Position numbers and translations under genes: made by a program. This document shows, piece by piece, positions 51,230 through 60,721 of a stretch of DNA of 64,000 bases. The number at the start of each line of letters is the position of its first letter. Position 1 is the stretch's first letter. This DNA is from Rickettsiales bacterium UBA4311. GTDB taxonomy: Bacteria; Pseudomonadota; Alphaproteobacteria; Rickettsiales; Deianiraeaceae. The stretch covers positions 1 through 64,000 of the forward strand of contig DGUL01000007.1 in the NCBI GenBank assembly GCA_002394665.1, in the 5' to 3' direction. The notes under the pieces were generated by a model that worked only from the letters and a program-made list of their open reading frames with translations, had not been told where the DNA came from and ran no database searches.

Positions 51230-51520
51230 CTAATCTTCTATTATTGCAATAATATCGCATTCCTTCATCACAACCAAGGCCTCGCCGTCCATTTTTACCT
51301 CCGTGCCAGACCATTTTGTAAATAAAACTTTATCACCTTCCTTGACGACTGGTTTTATTATTTGTCCGTTGTCTGTAATTCTTCCCTCGCCAACGCCAAT
51401 TACAATACCCTGAACTGGTTTTTCTTTTGCTGTATCTGGTATAATCAAACCGCCGGAGGTTTTACTTTCACTTTCTAACCTTCTTATCAAAACATACTCA
51501 CGAATTGGTTTTACTTTCAT
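51230..51520 (-). CDS. groES: Co-chaperonin GroES
   Basis: Lid of the GroEL chamber. The mobile loop (ESESKTSGGLIIPDTAKEKP) and KVLFTKWSGTEVKMDGE are diagnostic; 96 residues is standard. In nearly all bacteria groEL follows at once, but here the downstream sequence is non-coding and then dnaA on the other strand. groEL must be elsewhere. Confidence 0.97.
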   Translation of the reverse strand: MKVKPIREYVLIRRLESESKTSGGLIIPDTAKEKPVQGIVIGVGEGRITDNGQIIKPVVKEGDKVLFTKWSGTEVKMDGEALVVMKECDIIAIIED

Positions 51521-51616
51521 ATCTTAATCCACGAGGAAAAGTAATTGAATATTTTTTTTTTCAAGGGTGAAAAAAATATTATTGCTCCGCATTGATTTTT
51601 TATGCCTATATTTCAA

Positions 51617-52045
51617 TCAGCTTTTTAGCTCTAAAATCACGCTCGCTACAATAAAACCTCCGTCTCCACTTGTTGAAACATGAAACGATAAAAATTGCAG
51701 TTCTTCCTTTTTTAACGCATAAAACCGCCCTATTGTGGTCAATATTTTTTCATTTGTTTTAATAATTGGCTTATCCGTAAAAGGCTCTTTCTCTTCTTTT
51801 AATAACACAATGTCACTAAAATGTAAAACCGCACCATTTACGAGCCCGCAACCAATTGCTTTACTTGTTGCCTCCTTTACCGCCCAATGCTTTGCTAAAA
51901 AAGCGACAATTTTACTCGTATTTTTCGGCATCAATTCGATTTCTTCGGAGGACAAAATTTTTTTTACAAACCTATCGCCGAATTTATTAAAAGTTTTTTC
52001 TATTCTTGAAATTTCAACTATGTCAATTCCGTTGCCTAATATCAT
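51617..52045 (-). CDS. acpS: Holo-[acyl-carrier-protein] synthase
   Basis: Transfers phosphopantetheine from CoA to ACP. N-terminal LGNGIDIVEISRIEK with the metal-binding Asp, and FLAKHWAVKEATSKAIGCG with the metal-binding Glu. 142 residues is slightly longer than average. It lies upstream of groES on the same strand (~95-base gap). Confidence 0.92.
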   Translation of the reverse strand: MILGNGIDIVEISRIEKTFNKFGDRFVKKILSSEEIELMPKNTSKIVAFLAKHWAVKEATSKAIGCGLVNGAVLHFSDIVLLKEEKEPFTDKPIIKTNEKILTTIGRFYALKKEELQFLSFHVSTSGDGGFIVASVILELKS

Positions 52046-52081
52046 TATTGCAAATAAATAACAGCATTCAAAAATGTCAAA

Positions 52082-52729
52082 GTGTTTTTTGAAAAACCAA
52101 AACTTATAATTTACGATATGAACGAAACGCTCGTTTCAAGCGAGTGTGTTTATATCCACGCGTTTAATAAATTGCTAAATCAATACGGCTACCCAAGCGT
52201 GCAAAAAGATTATATGGATTATATCCACGATATGACTTGCGAAGCGGTAAATGAAGCCTGGTTTGGTGTAAAAATGGAGCAAAAAATACATCAAGAATAC
52301 GAACTTTATTACAAATCTTCAAGCTATAATCACCTAACAATAATCAATAATTCACTTAATTTTATTAAAAAATGTCATAATCAAGGACTTAAACAAGTGA
52401 TTATTACAAATAAACCAGATTTTATTGCAATTCCAGAGCTAAAACGGCTTGGTTTTTTTGATTTTATTGACCTCGTAATTGGCAAAAATGAAAAATATAA
52501 AAAAGGTTCTAAAAAAATGCTAAATTTAATTTTAAAAAAACTCAATTTTTTAGATGAAAAAAACACACTTTGCCGTGAAAAAAACCTATGGATTTTTGGC
52601 AACTCAATGCAAGAATACAGAATTGCAGAAAACTACAATGCGAAGTTGTTTTTATGTTGTAAAATCAACGAACAAAAAGAGAAAAAAATAATATACACGA
52701 ATAACTTTAATGAAATTGAATTTTTGTAA
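52082..52729 (+). CDS. HAD-superfamily hydrolase-like protein
   Basis: 215 residues. HAD motif I IIYDMNETLVSS has Asn in place of the second Asp; motif II IITNKPDF; motif III around KGSKKM; motif IV FGNSMQEYR, where the usual GDxxxD is changed to GN-xx-E. The fold resembles phosphoglycolate phosphatase-type members, but the altered motifs make a normal phosphatase unlikely. Start is GTG 52082. Divergent from acpS, 50 bases upstream of secA. Confidence 0.7.
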   Translation: MFFEKPKLIIYDMNETLVSSECVYIHAFNKLLNQYGYPSVQKDYMDYIHDMTCEAVNEAWFGVKMEQKIHQEYELYYKSSSYNHLTIINNSLNFIKKCHNQGLKQVIITNKPDFIAIPELKRLGFFDFIDLVIGKNEKYKKGSKKMLNLILKKLNFLDEKNTLCREKNLWIFGNSMQEYRIAENYNAKLFLCCKINEQKEKKIIYTNNFNEIEFL

Positions 52730-52779
52730 GTTCAGTTTTATAAACTTGAATTTAAAAATAAGTAAATTTTATCAAGACG

Positions 52780-55362
52780 ATGCCAGTTTTTTTAAAAAAG
52801 CTTTTTCCAAGTGTTAATGATAAAGCTTTAAAAAAGTATTTTGCAATAGTTAAGAAAATAAACGAAAAAGAAGAGGAAATTCAAAAGCTTTCAGACGAAC
52901 AATTGAGAGAAAAAACAAAAATTTTCAAAGAAAAAATAGCCAAAAAAATTAAAGAAAACGTAAACAAAGAGGACAAGATCGATGAAATAATAAAACACGA
53001 GCTTGATTTAATTCTGCCGGAAGCTTTTGCCGTTGTACGTGAGGCTTCAAGGAGAGTTTTAGGGATGCGTCATTTCGATGTTCAGCTAATTGGTGGAATG
53101 GTTTTACACGACGGGTGTATTGCGGAAATGAAAACTGGCGAAGGAAAAACCCTTGTCGCTACATTGCCGGCATATTTAAATGCCCTCACTGGAAGAGGTG
53201 TTCATATCGTCACTGTAAACGACTACCTTGTAAAAAGAGATAGCGATTGGATGGGTAAACTTTACAGCTTTCTCGGTCTTTCTGTCGGTTGCGTCGTTGA
53301 TGAAACTCCGCAAGAAAATCGTAAAGCAGAATATCAAAAAGATATAACTTATGCAACAAATAACGAACTTGGTTTTGACTACTTACGAGATAATATGCGA
53401 GCGACTTTGCAGGAAATGACTATTGTTGATAGAGGTTTTAATTTTGCAATAGTTGACGAGGTTGACTCCATTTTAATAGACGAAGCAAGAACACCATTGA
53501 TAATTTCGGGACCTACACAACACGATCCAAAGCTTTACGTGGAAATTGACAAAGTAATAAAAAAGCTAAAACCAGAAGATTATCAGATTGATGAAAAACA
53601 TAAAAATGTTCAACTTACCGATTTGGGAAATCAGCACGTAGAGGAATTGCTTCACAGAAGCGGAATTTTACCACAAGGCGAGGAACTTTATAGTTCAAAT
53701 TCGTACGCACTTTTAAACTTTATAGTGCAAGCTTTAAGAGCTAATACAATTTTTAAAAATGGTGTTGATTACATCGTAAAAGATAAACAAGCGATGATAA
53801 TTGATGAATTTACCGGTAGAATAATGGACGGCAGGAGATATAGCGAAGGATTACACCAAGCAATAGAGGCGAAAGAAGGGCTAAAAGTTGCACCGGAAAA
53901 TCAAACGTTAGCATCAATTACATATCAAAACTTTTTTAGACTATACAATAAATTGAGCGGAATGACTGGAACCGCCAAAACGGAAGCATCTGAGTTTTAC
54001 GATATTTATAAATTGCCAATCATTACAATACCGACAAATAAAAAGATAACAAGGCAGGATTTAGATGATTTAGTTTATAAAAACGAAGAAGAAAAATTTA
54101 ATGCAATCATTGAAGAAGTTAAAAAAACACACAAAACAGGACAACCTATATTGATAGGAACGGCAAGCATAGATAAATCGGAAAAGCTTTCCGAAATGCT
54201 AAAAAAAGAGGGCTTAAAGCATAACTTACTGAATGCAAAATATCACGAAAAAGAAGCAGAAATTATCGCAGAAGCAGGTAGATTTGGAGCTATAACAATA
54301 GCGACAAATATGGCAGGTCGTGGAACCGATATAATGCTTGGTGGAAATATTCAAAAAGAAACAGACAGAGCGATAGAGACAGCAATGCGAAATAATATGG
54401 AAAAACTTGAAAAAGCAAACAATGCAAAAAACGAAGAAGAAAGAAATAAGATTTTATCCGAAGTAGTTGAAGTAAATGCCGAACAAATTGCAGAAGATAT
54501 AAGACAAAAACACAAGAAAGAATATGACGAAGTTGTAAAAGCTGGCGGATTGCTGGTTATAGGTAGCGAAAGACACGAAAGTAGAAGAATTGATAACCAA
54601 TTAATTGGTCGTGCTGGCCGTCAAGGCGATCCGGGAAAAACTCAATTTTATTTGTCATTACACGATAACCTTTTGAGAATTTTCGGCGGGGACAGAATTG
54701 ATAAATTTCTATCTCGTTTTGGTTTTAAAGGTGGCGAAGCGATGGATCACCCAATGCTGACAAGTATAATAAATAAATCACAGAAAAAAATTGAAAACTA
54801 TCATTATGAAATTAGAAAAAATGTATTGAAATACGATGATATAGTTAATGAACAAAGAAAAATTATTTATGAACAAAGAATGAATTTTGTTCGTTCAAAC
54901 AATATGCGAGGGATCGTAAAACAGGTCATCAATGATGTTAATGCAGATATTCTGGAACAAGCAACAGAAAATGATAAAGTCAATCCGCTTAAATTAAAGG
55001 ATTTAGTTGCAGATACATACTTATTTCCAAGAGCAAGTGTGAATATTTCAAATTATGATTTAGAACATTTAAACAACACTTGCAACTTCATTTATTCAAC
55101 GAAATTCAACGGATTGGAGTTTGAAATTCTTGAAGAGGTTCAACGAAGAATTTTACTCCAAACCCTTGACGAATGCTGGCGAGAACACCTTTACTATTTA
55201 GATCATATAAAAGAAGGAATACATCTTCGCTCCTACGCACATAAAGATCCATTTAATGAATACAAGTTCGAGTGCTATAACTTGATGCAAAAAACGATGA
55301 ATAATTTTATTTATGTTGCCATTAAAAGATTGTTTAATGTAAAAATTAGTGCTGATGAGTAA
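52780..55362 (+). CDS. secA: Preprotein translocase ATPase SecA
   Basis: Motor of the Sec export pathway. Walker A MKTGEGKTLVATLPAYL, VDEVDSILIDEARTPLIISG, preprotein cross-linking region, NMAGRGTDI and LIGRAGRQGDPG are all present. 860 residues; it ends at KRLFNVKISADE, so the C-terminal zinc-binding SEC-C motif is missing, as in some reduced genomes. Its stop is overlapped by the start of the amidotransferase gene (ATGAGTAA), suggesting coupling. Confidence 0.98.
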   Translation: MPVFLKKLFPSVNDKALKKYFAIVKKINEKEEEIQKLSDEQLREKTKIFKEKIAKKIKENVNKEDKIDEIIKHELDLILPEAFAVVREASRRVLGMRHFDVQLIGGMVLHDGCIAEMKTGEGKTLVATLPAYLNALTGRGVHIVTVNDYLVKRDSDWMGKLYSFLGLSVGCVVDETPQENRKAEYQKDITYATNNELGFDYLRDNMRATLQEMTIVDRGFNFAIVDEVDSILIDEARTPLIISGPTQHDPKLYVEIDKVIKKLKPEDYQIDEKHKNVQLTDLGNQHVEELLHRSGILPQGEELYSSNSYALLNFIVQALRANTIFKNGVDYIVKDKQAMIIDEFTGRIMDGRRYSEGLHQAIEAKEGLKVAPENQTLASITYQNFFRLYNKLSGMTGTAKTEASEFYDIYKLPIITIPTNKKITRQDLDDLVYKNEEEKFNAIIEEVKKTHKTGQPILIGTASIDKSEKLSEMLKKEGLKHNLLNAKYHEKEAEIIAEAGRFGAITIATNMAGRGTDIMLGGNIQKETDRAIETAMRNNMEKLEKANNAKNEEERNKILSEVVEVNAEQIAEDIRQKHKKEYDEVVKAGGLLVIGSERHESRRIDNQLIGRAGRQGDPGKTQFYLSLHDNLLRIFGGDRIDKFLSRFGFKGGEAMDHPMLTSIINKSQKKIENYHYEIRKNVLKYDDIVNEQRKIIYEQRMNFVRSNNMRGIVKQVINDVNADILEQATENDKVNPLKLKDLVADTYLFPRASVNISNYDLEHLNNTCNFIYSTKFNGLEFEILEEVQRRILLQTLDECWREHLYYLDHIKEGIHLRSYAHKDPFNEYKFECYNLMQKTMNNFIYVAIKRLFNVKISADE

Positions 55363-56203
55363 TTTTATGTCTTTTAAAACATTGTTTTTTGTTTTTGTAA
55401 TCCCTTTCGTTTCTGTTTTATTGGCTTTTTCATTGTTTTTGTGCTTTAAGTGCAAGATAAAAGCAAGAACTAAAATAATCGGTGTAATATCGGATTATCA
55501 GGTAGACGAGAGCAGACCGGACAATTTGAGACATCTGCACGATTATTTTAAATTAAAAAACAGATGGATAGCGAGTTTTACGAAAGTCTGCGATACGAAA
55601 AAGGCAACTTTCATTATTCTTCCAGTATCACCAGAACAAGTTGATAACTTTGCTAACTTAGTAGATGGCATTGTATTTGCTGGCGGTCAAGATATTGATG
55701 CAAAATATTTCGGTCAAGTAAAACATCCAACGACAGACACCGACAGCATTAAAAGAACAGAATTTGAACTATCAATTGCCAAGAAAATGATAGCGAGAAA
55801 GAAACCAATATTAGGAATATGTAGAGGGGCTCAAATTTTAAATGTAGCAAATGGAGGTGATATAATTCAAGACATTCCTTCGTATATTAAAACTGACATT
55901 ATCCACTCTGGCGAAATAATAGAAAAAGTAAGACATTCTATAAATATAGACAAAAATAGCCTTTTATACAAAATTCTTGGGAAAGAAAAAATAGATGTGA
56001 ATTCAGCACACCATCAAGCTGTTGGAAAAGTTGGTGATAACTTAAAAATAACTGCAAAAGCACCCGATAGCGTAAACGAGGCAATTGAATTAAATAATGC
56101 GGATTTCTTTTACCTTGGGGTACAGTGGCACCCAGAAGCATTGACGACGCCAGATGATGAAAAAATTCTAAAAGCATTTTGCGATGCAGTCGTAAACTCT
56201 TGA
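55355..56203 (+). CDS. Membrane-anchored peptidase C26 / class-I glutamine amidotransferase-like hydrolase
   Basis: PuuD/C26-type gamma-glutamyl hydrolase. DGIVFAGGQDIDAKYFG, the nucleophile elbow ILGICRGAQILNV and QWHPEA with the catalytic His are intact. An N-terminal hydrophobic segment (LFFVFVIPFVSVLLAFSLFL) puts the enzyme domain outside the inner membrane or as an anchored protein, unlike the usual cytosolic members. ATG 55355 overlaps the secA stop. A role in trimming peptidoglycan peptides or glutamyl peptides in the periplasm is a guess. Confidence 0.8.
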   Translation: MSNFMSFKTLFFVFVIPFVSVLLAFSLFLCFKCKIKARTKIIGVISDYQVDESRPDNLRHLHDYFKLKNRWIASFTKVCDTKKATFIILPVSPEQVDNFANLVDGIVFAGGQDIDAKYFGQVKHPTTDTDSIKRTEFELSIAKKMIARKKPILGICRGAQILNVANGGDIIQDIPSYIKTDIIHSGEIIEKVRHSINIDKNSLLYKILGKEKIDVNSAHHQAVGKVGDNLKITAKAPDSVNEAIELNNADFFYLGVQWHPEALTTPDDEKILKAFCDAVVNS

Positions 56204-56249
56204 CTATTATTTGTTTAGTCGTCCCATATCTTGGCTTTGTGTTCTTATG

Positions 56250-56543
56250 TTTAAAATTCTTTCTTCCCATTGGTTGTCTTTTGTTTGCATCTTATGTTTG
56301 TCATCTTGTGCAACTTTAATGGGAGAGAAGGCAAAAGAAGATGCTTTACAAGCAGCGAATAAAAAAGCAAAATCAATGGGTCTAAAAGTCGGCTCTGCCT
56401 GTAAATATGTTGGCTTCGTAGGAGATAACAGCGAGAAAAAAGCACTTGCAAATGGCGGTATAAAAATCAAAATGTTCTCAGTTAATGCGGGTGGCTTGAT
56501 TAAAAATTGCACTTATGTTTATGGAAAAGATAAATTATTCTAA
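56250..56543 (+). CDS. TRL-like lipoprotein
   Basis: 97 residues with a lipoprotein signal ending CLSSC. The mature part, GEKAKEDALQAANKKAKSMG, KVGSACKYVGFVGDNSEKKA and LANGGIKIKMFSVNAGG, matches the TRL-like family of small envelope proteins of unknown role. ATG 56250 is preferred to TTG 56211, as the lipobox then sits at a normal distance. It overlaps the start of the next gene by ~29 bases. Confidence 0.65.
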   Translation, partial: FKILSSHWLSFVCILCLSSCATLMGEKAKEDALQAANKKAKSMGLKVGSACKYVGFVGDNSEKKALANGGIKIKMFSVNAGGLIKNCTYVYGKDKLF

Positions 56544-57897
56544 TATTTTAGAAAACTCTACAAAAAAAAAATTGTTATCTTTTTTTATCGTCTGTTGCTT
56601 CATTGGTTTGTCTCTCTTTTCTTGCAACAGCAACGAGTGTGGAAAGCCAAAAGAAGAACCAGCGAAAACCTGCGTAAATATAGATTGGAACAGCGATAAT
56701 TTAAACAACAATAGCAAAAATAAGGCTCTTGTTTTACCTGTCTATATGGATTATCAAGCAACAACACCAGTGGATCCAAGAGTGTTAGATGAAATGTATT
56801 ATGTTGAAAAAAACTTTTACGGCAATGCAAACTCTTTACATAAAACAGGAAGGGATGCTTTAAAGCTTGTTGAGAAAGCAAGGAAACAGGTCGCTGATGT
56901 AATTGGAGCGATGCCTGAAGAAATAATTTTTACAAGCGGGGCAACAGAAAGCAATAACCTCGCAATAAAAGGAATGGTCGAAAGTTATTCTAAAAAAACA
57001 GGCAAAAAACACATCATTACATCAATGACAGAGCATGCTTGCATTTTGGAAAGTTGTAAAAATGTTGAAAGATATGATGATTTTGAAATCACATACTTAT
57101 GTCCAAAAGAAAACGGGCTTATTGACTTAAAAGAACTTGAAGAGGCGATAAAACCAAACACCCTGCTTATTTCAATAATGGGTGTAAATAACGAGATTGG
57201 CGTAATTCAAGACCTTGAAAAAATTGGGAAAATAGCAAAAAAGCATGGCGTCTTTTTTCACACAGATTGTGCTCAAGCATTTGGAAAAATACCGCTCAAC
57301 GTTGATAAAATGGGCATTGATTTAATGTCGATTTCAGGGCATAAAATTTATGGTCCAAAAGGCATTGGTGCTTTGTTTATTAGAAAGCACGGCAAGAAAA
57401 AAGTTGAACTGCTTCCCCAAATGAATGGTGGTGGACAAGAACTTGGAGTTCGTAGCGGAACACTTGCAGTTCCTTTGATTGTCGGGCTTGGTAAAGCAAG
57501 TGAAATTATGAAAACAGATTTTCAAAAAGATATGGAAAAAATTTCAAACCTGAGTGAAAAAGTTAAAAATGAACTTTTGAAAATTCCAGAAGCAAAACTC
57601 AACGGAGACGAGAAGCAACGCTATAAAGGCAATTTAAATTTTTCTTTTAAAGGAGTTGACGCTTATGAATTAACCCAAAACTTGGGCGAAAAAGTTGCCT
57701 TGTCAATAGGCAGTGCTTGCGGTTCGTCCCATAATGCAACTGACAGCTATGTAATCAATGCTATCGGCGGGGGAGCGAAAATTAACGGCGGTGCCATTCG
57801 TATTGGAATTGGAAGATTTACGACTGAAAAAGAAATCGATTATGCAATAAAAGAAATAACAGAAGAGGTAGAAAGACAAAGAAAAGTTGGAAAATAG
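56515..57897 (+). CDS. Exported cysteine desulfurase (NifS/IscS-like) with lipoprotein-type signal
   Basis: 460 residues. The C-terminal ~385 form a complete cysteine desulfurase: VYMDYQATTPVDPRV, FTSGATESNNLAIKG, the PLP lysine in SGHKIYGPKGIG, and active-site Cys in SIGSACGSSH. The first ~75 residues are extra: a basic stretch, the hydrophobic KLLSFFIVCCFIGLSLFSC with a possible lipobox Cys, then an Asn/Asp-rich linker. Known desulfurases are cytosolic or organellar, so export is unusual. It follows two other envelope-protein genes with overlaps. It is a paralogue of the IscS at 46-47 kb. Confidence 0.88.
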   Translation: MFMEKINYSNILENSTKKKLLSFFIVCCFIGLSLFSCNSNECGKPKEEPAKTCVNIDWNSDNLNNNSKNKALVLPVYMDYQATTPVDPRVLDEMYYVEKNFYGNANSLHKTGRDALKLVEKARKQVADVIGAMPEEIIFTSGATESNNLAIKGMVESYSKKTGKKHIITSMTEHACILESCKNVERYDDFEITYLCPKENGLIDLKELEEAIKPNTLLISIMGVNNEIGVIQDLEKIGKIAKKHGVFFHTDCAQAFGKIPLNVDKMGIDLMSISGHKIYGPKGIGALFIRKHGKKKVELLPQMNGGGQELGVRSGTLAVPLIVGLGKASEIMKTDFQKDMEKISNLSEKVKNELLKIPEAKLNGDEKQRYKGNLNFSFKGVDAYELTQNLGEKVALSIGSACGSSHNATDSYVINAIGGGAKINGGAIRIGIGRFTTEKEIDYAIKEITEEVERQRKVGK

Positions 57898-58060
57898 AAT
57901 ATCCTTCTTGCGAAAAAAAACGAGCGAATCAACCAACAACCAAACGCGCAAAGAAAGATGACAAAAAAAAAGATGGTAGCAAAACACGATGGAAGAGCGA
58001 AAATAGGAAACGTTAAAAAAAACCTACTTTAAACGCCCCCCGACTAAAGAAGGCAAAAAC

Positions 58061-58630
58061 CTATTTCTTTGCTCTTTCTACATATTCAAGGGTGTTGGTA
58101 TTCACGACAATATCCTCACCGCTCGCAATAAACTCTGGAACTTTAACAATAATTCCATTATCCAACTTTGCCGGCTTAAAAGAAGATGTTGCCGTCTGTC
58201 CCTTAATATAAGGCTGTGTCTCCTCAATGTGGCAGACAACTTTCTCCGGCAAATTCACAGAAACAATTTCGCCATCAGCGTAATCAATAGTTAGTTCCAT
58301 GTTGTCGGTTAAAAAACCAGCAGGTGCCGACAGAAGCGATGAAGACGCAGAAAATTGTTCATAAGTCTCCATATCCATACACTCCAAAGCATCACCACTC
58401 ATATAAAGATACTGGGCAACTTTGCTTTCAGCGAGAACTTTATCCAGTGTTTGATCGCTACGAAAACGCTCATTCAATTTTGTACCAACTTTGATATCCT
58501 TTAATTCCGCCTGTATAAAAGCCCCGCCTTTGCCAGGCTTTACGTGCTCAGTTTTTACAACACGAAAAATTGAATTTTTATATCTTATCAAATTCCCAAC
58601 CTTTATCTCAATAGCACTGACGCTCGCCAT
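58061..58630 (-). CDS. efp: Elongation factor P
   Basis: Relieves ribosome stalling at proline runs. KOW domain VGNLIRYKNSIFRVVKTEHV, then the tip-loop lysine in KPGKGGAFIQ, the OB domains and C-terminal GEDIVVNTNTLEYVERAK. ATG 58630 gives the family N-terminus MASVSAIEIKVG; the longer frame to 58678 adds unmatched residues. No lysylating epmA/epmB genes nearby. The ~160-base gap to the desulfurase gene holds no convincing gene. Confidence 0.97.
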   Translation of the reverse strand: MASVSAIEIKVGNLIRYKNSIFRVVKTEHVKPGKGGAFIQAELKDIKVGTKLNERFRSDQTLDKVLAESKVAQYLYMSGDALECMDMETYEQFSASSSLLSAPAGFLTDNMELTIDYADGEIVSVNLPEKVVCHIEETQPYIKGQTATSSFKPAKLDNGIIVKVPEFIASGEDIVVNTNTLEYVERAKK

Positions 58631-58681
58631 ACAGATAATGTATTTGTACTGATGTTTTATTGTCAAGACACAAATCAATAG

Positions 58682-59941
58682 TTATCCTTCAATTTTCATC
58701 GTCTCTAAATCAATTTTTTGACCTATATACAACTTAAACGCCACGTAAGTCCTATGCTTTTGTTTAACTATAAAATAAGAATGGCTATAAGGGACCTTCT
58801 TTTCAATCAGTTTGTTAACTTTTTTAATCATTTCGTCGTCAGTGTCATTCATAACAAAAACAACACTTCCTTTGTTAACCTTGAGAATCGAAACAACGTC
58901 GTTCTTCAAATTGTCTTTGTCCTTATATGGAATTATTTGCTTATTCACCTTAATGTTCCAATCTTGGTCGTTAAAATAAACCAACGAATATAAATACAAA
59001 ATTCTTTTTATACCGCCAGCTTCCCTTATTGAATTAACAATTGATGAATTACCACTTTTAATTTTTCCTGCCGTAGCCGTCATGCTTTCTTTTTTTCTTT
59101 CTTCTTCCAACCTTCTCTTTTTAATTTCTGAATCCTTTTGCTCCACTATCAACTGCCTTATGACCTTCAATTCTTCTGCATTTTCAAGAAAACCATAATT
59201 TTTACTATTATTAGTATTGTAGCTAAACTTCAAAGCCTTATCTTTATCAAAGATTGTAAAAAGTGTGCCGACTTTTTTGGTTTTATCTTTTTTCTTTTTA
59301 TCTTTTTGTTTATCAGCATCAATCTTTATAATCTTTTTGTCATCAACAATCTTAACGAGCGGAGTTAATTTATCCTCACTTTTTGAATTATTATGTTCAA
59401 CCGCCTGTAAAACATTTGTATCATCACTTAACTTTTCTATGTTCTGCAAATTCAAAGGGCTATTTTTATCTAATCCTTCGCTTTTCTTATCGACTTCGAT
59501 AACACCTTTTGTCCCATTGTTGCTTGACGTTTTACCTTCAGCTTTTTCACCAATCGGCGGAAGTCTTAAAACTTCTTTTTCTTGGTTATCTTTTTCATTA
59601 TCTATGACCTTATCTTCTTTATAGTCGCTATTTTTATTGCTCTTTTCTTCAATGCCAACTTCGTCTTTACCTTTTATATTCGAACTATCTCCTTGCTCTT
59701 CGCTCTTTTTTGCATTTTTCAAAGCATCAGCCACTTTTATTTCATCTTTTTGTTTCTCTGTTTGTTCTTCTGTTTTTTTATCGTTGTTTTTATTTTCCTC
59801 CTCGCCTTGTTTCACAATAATAATGTTCTCCTTCGTTCCGTCTTTTATATTTTCTTCATTATCTTCGGCAAAAACCAAAGCGGAACTGCAAAAGAATAAA
59901 CCAACTAAAAATGTCCTGATAAAAAAAGAAAACATCTTCAA
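58682..59941 (-). CDS. Exported low-complexity hypothetical protein
   Basis: 419 residues with signal peptide FIRTFLVGLFFCSSALVFAE. Residues ~25-230 are Glu/Lys/Asp/Asn-rich and probably disordered. The C-terminal ~120 residues look folded: GGIKRILYLYSLVYFNDQDW, VSILKVNKGSVVFVMNDTDD and YSHSYFIVKQKHRTYVAFKL. No family recognised. Last gene of a three-gene minus-strand operon (ankyrin protein, PilO-like protein, this one) with overlaps or gaps below 10 bases, suggesting a shared envelope role. Confidence 0.6.
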   Translation of the reverse strand: MKMFSFFIRTFLVGLFFCSSALVFAEDNEENIKDGTKENIIIVKQGEEENKNNDKKTEEQTEKQKDEIKVADALKNAKKSEEQGDSSNIKGKDEVGIEEKSNKNSDYKEDKVIDNEKDNQEKEVLRLPPIGEKAEGKTSSNNGTKGVIEVDKKSEGLDKNSPLNLQNIEKLSDDTNVLQAVEHNNSKSEDKLTPLVKIVDDKKIIKIDADKQKDKKKKDKTKKVGTLFTIFDKDKALKFSYNTNNSKNYGFLENAEELKVIRQLIVEQKDSEIKKRRLEEERKKESMTATAGKIKSGNSSIVNSIREAGGIKRILYLYSLVYFNDQDWNIKVNKQIIPYKDKDNLKNDVVSILKVNKGSVVFVMNDTDDEMIKKVNKLIEKKVPYSHSYFIVKQKHRTYVAFKLYIGQKIDLETMKIEG

Positions 59942-59947
59942 TCAAAC

Positions 59948-60721
59948 CTAAATACCTTCATCTTCAATCATTTTTTTTGTGAAAGGACTACTTAAAAAAA
60001 ACCATAAAAGCTCAATTTCACAGGTAAGTCTGTTATCCATATTTGGCTCGCCTTCCGACTTATAAAACTTTCTCCTGTAAAGAAATTGCTTCGTATCCTC
60101 CAAAACTGGCTGTATATTAACATTTTTTACCAAAACATAACCTGGAAGAGCATTCATAATTATATCCAATATTCTATAAACACCATATTCATAATCAGCT
60201 TTGAAAGAAATCTTTAAAAGATTTTCATCAAGCGTAATATCAACTTTTTGCTTTTCAACAACTTTAAGCAGGTTAATTTTCTTTCTTATTTTATTGTAAA
60301 GCTCACCCTCAGCAAAAGAATTCAAAACTATATTCAAACTTGAATATTCAACATTTGTTTTTTTTTGATTATCAAAATCCAAATCATCCAAATTATCATC
60401 GCCATTTATTTTTGATTGCAACGCAAGAATAAAATCATGTTTATTAAATCCGTCGTAAAAACCATTTTTTCTTCTCAAATTCCAGTTTGATTTTTCTTTT
60501 TTTACAAGCTTTAAAGATTTTTCTATATTTGACAGATTATTTTTTTTTACATCAATTTTATTTCTTTTCTCGTTTATAACGGAACGTAAATAAAGAGTTT
60601 TGCCAACCAATGTAAACTGAACAAATAGAACACTAAAAAAGGCAACCGCAATAATAAAAAAACATGCAACAATTTTTTTTCTCTGTATTTTACACAGCAA
60701 CGATAAATCAATCATCTTCAT
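59948..60721 (-). CDS. Single-span inner-membrane protein, PilO-like architecture
   Basis: 257 residues: cytoplasmic start, one membrane helix (KIVACFFIIAVAFFSVLFVQ), a coiled coil (KRNKIDVKKNNLSNIEKSLK) and a mixed alpha/beta periplasmic domain with VDITLDENLLKISFKADYEY and LPGYVLVKNVNIQP. This order resembles PilO/GspM-type assembly proteins, but the sequence is too diverged to be sure, and no other pilus or secretion genes are seen. It overlaps the ankyrin gene by 14 bases. Confidence 0.5.
   Translation of the reverse strand: MKMIDLSLLCKIQRKKIVACFFIIAVAFFSVLFVQFTLVGKTLYLRSVINEKRNKIDVKKNNLSNIEKSLKLVKKEKSNWNLRRKNGFYDGFNKHDFILALQSKINGDDNLDDLDFDNQKKTNVEYSSLNIVLNSFAEGELYNKIRKKINLLKVVEKQKVDITLDENLLKISFKADYEYGVYRILDIIMNALPGYVLVKNVNIQPVLEDTKQFLYRRKFYKSEGEPNMDNRLTCEIELLWFFLSSPFTKKMIEDEGI

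Noticed and set aside
57964..58038. 24-codon frame between the desulfurase and efp genes
   Set aside because: Very short, Lys-rich, no ribosome-binding site and no recognised family.
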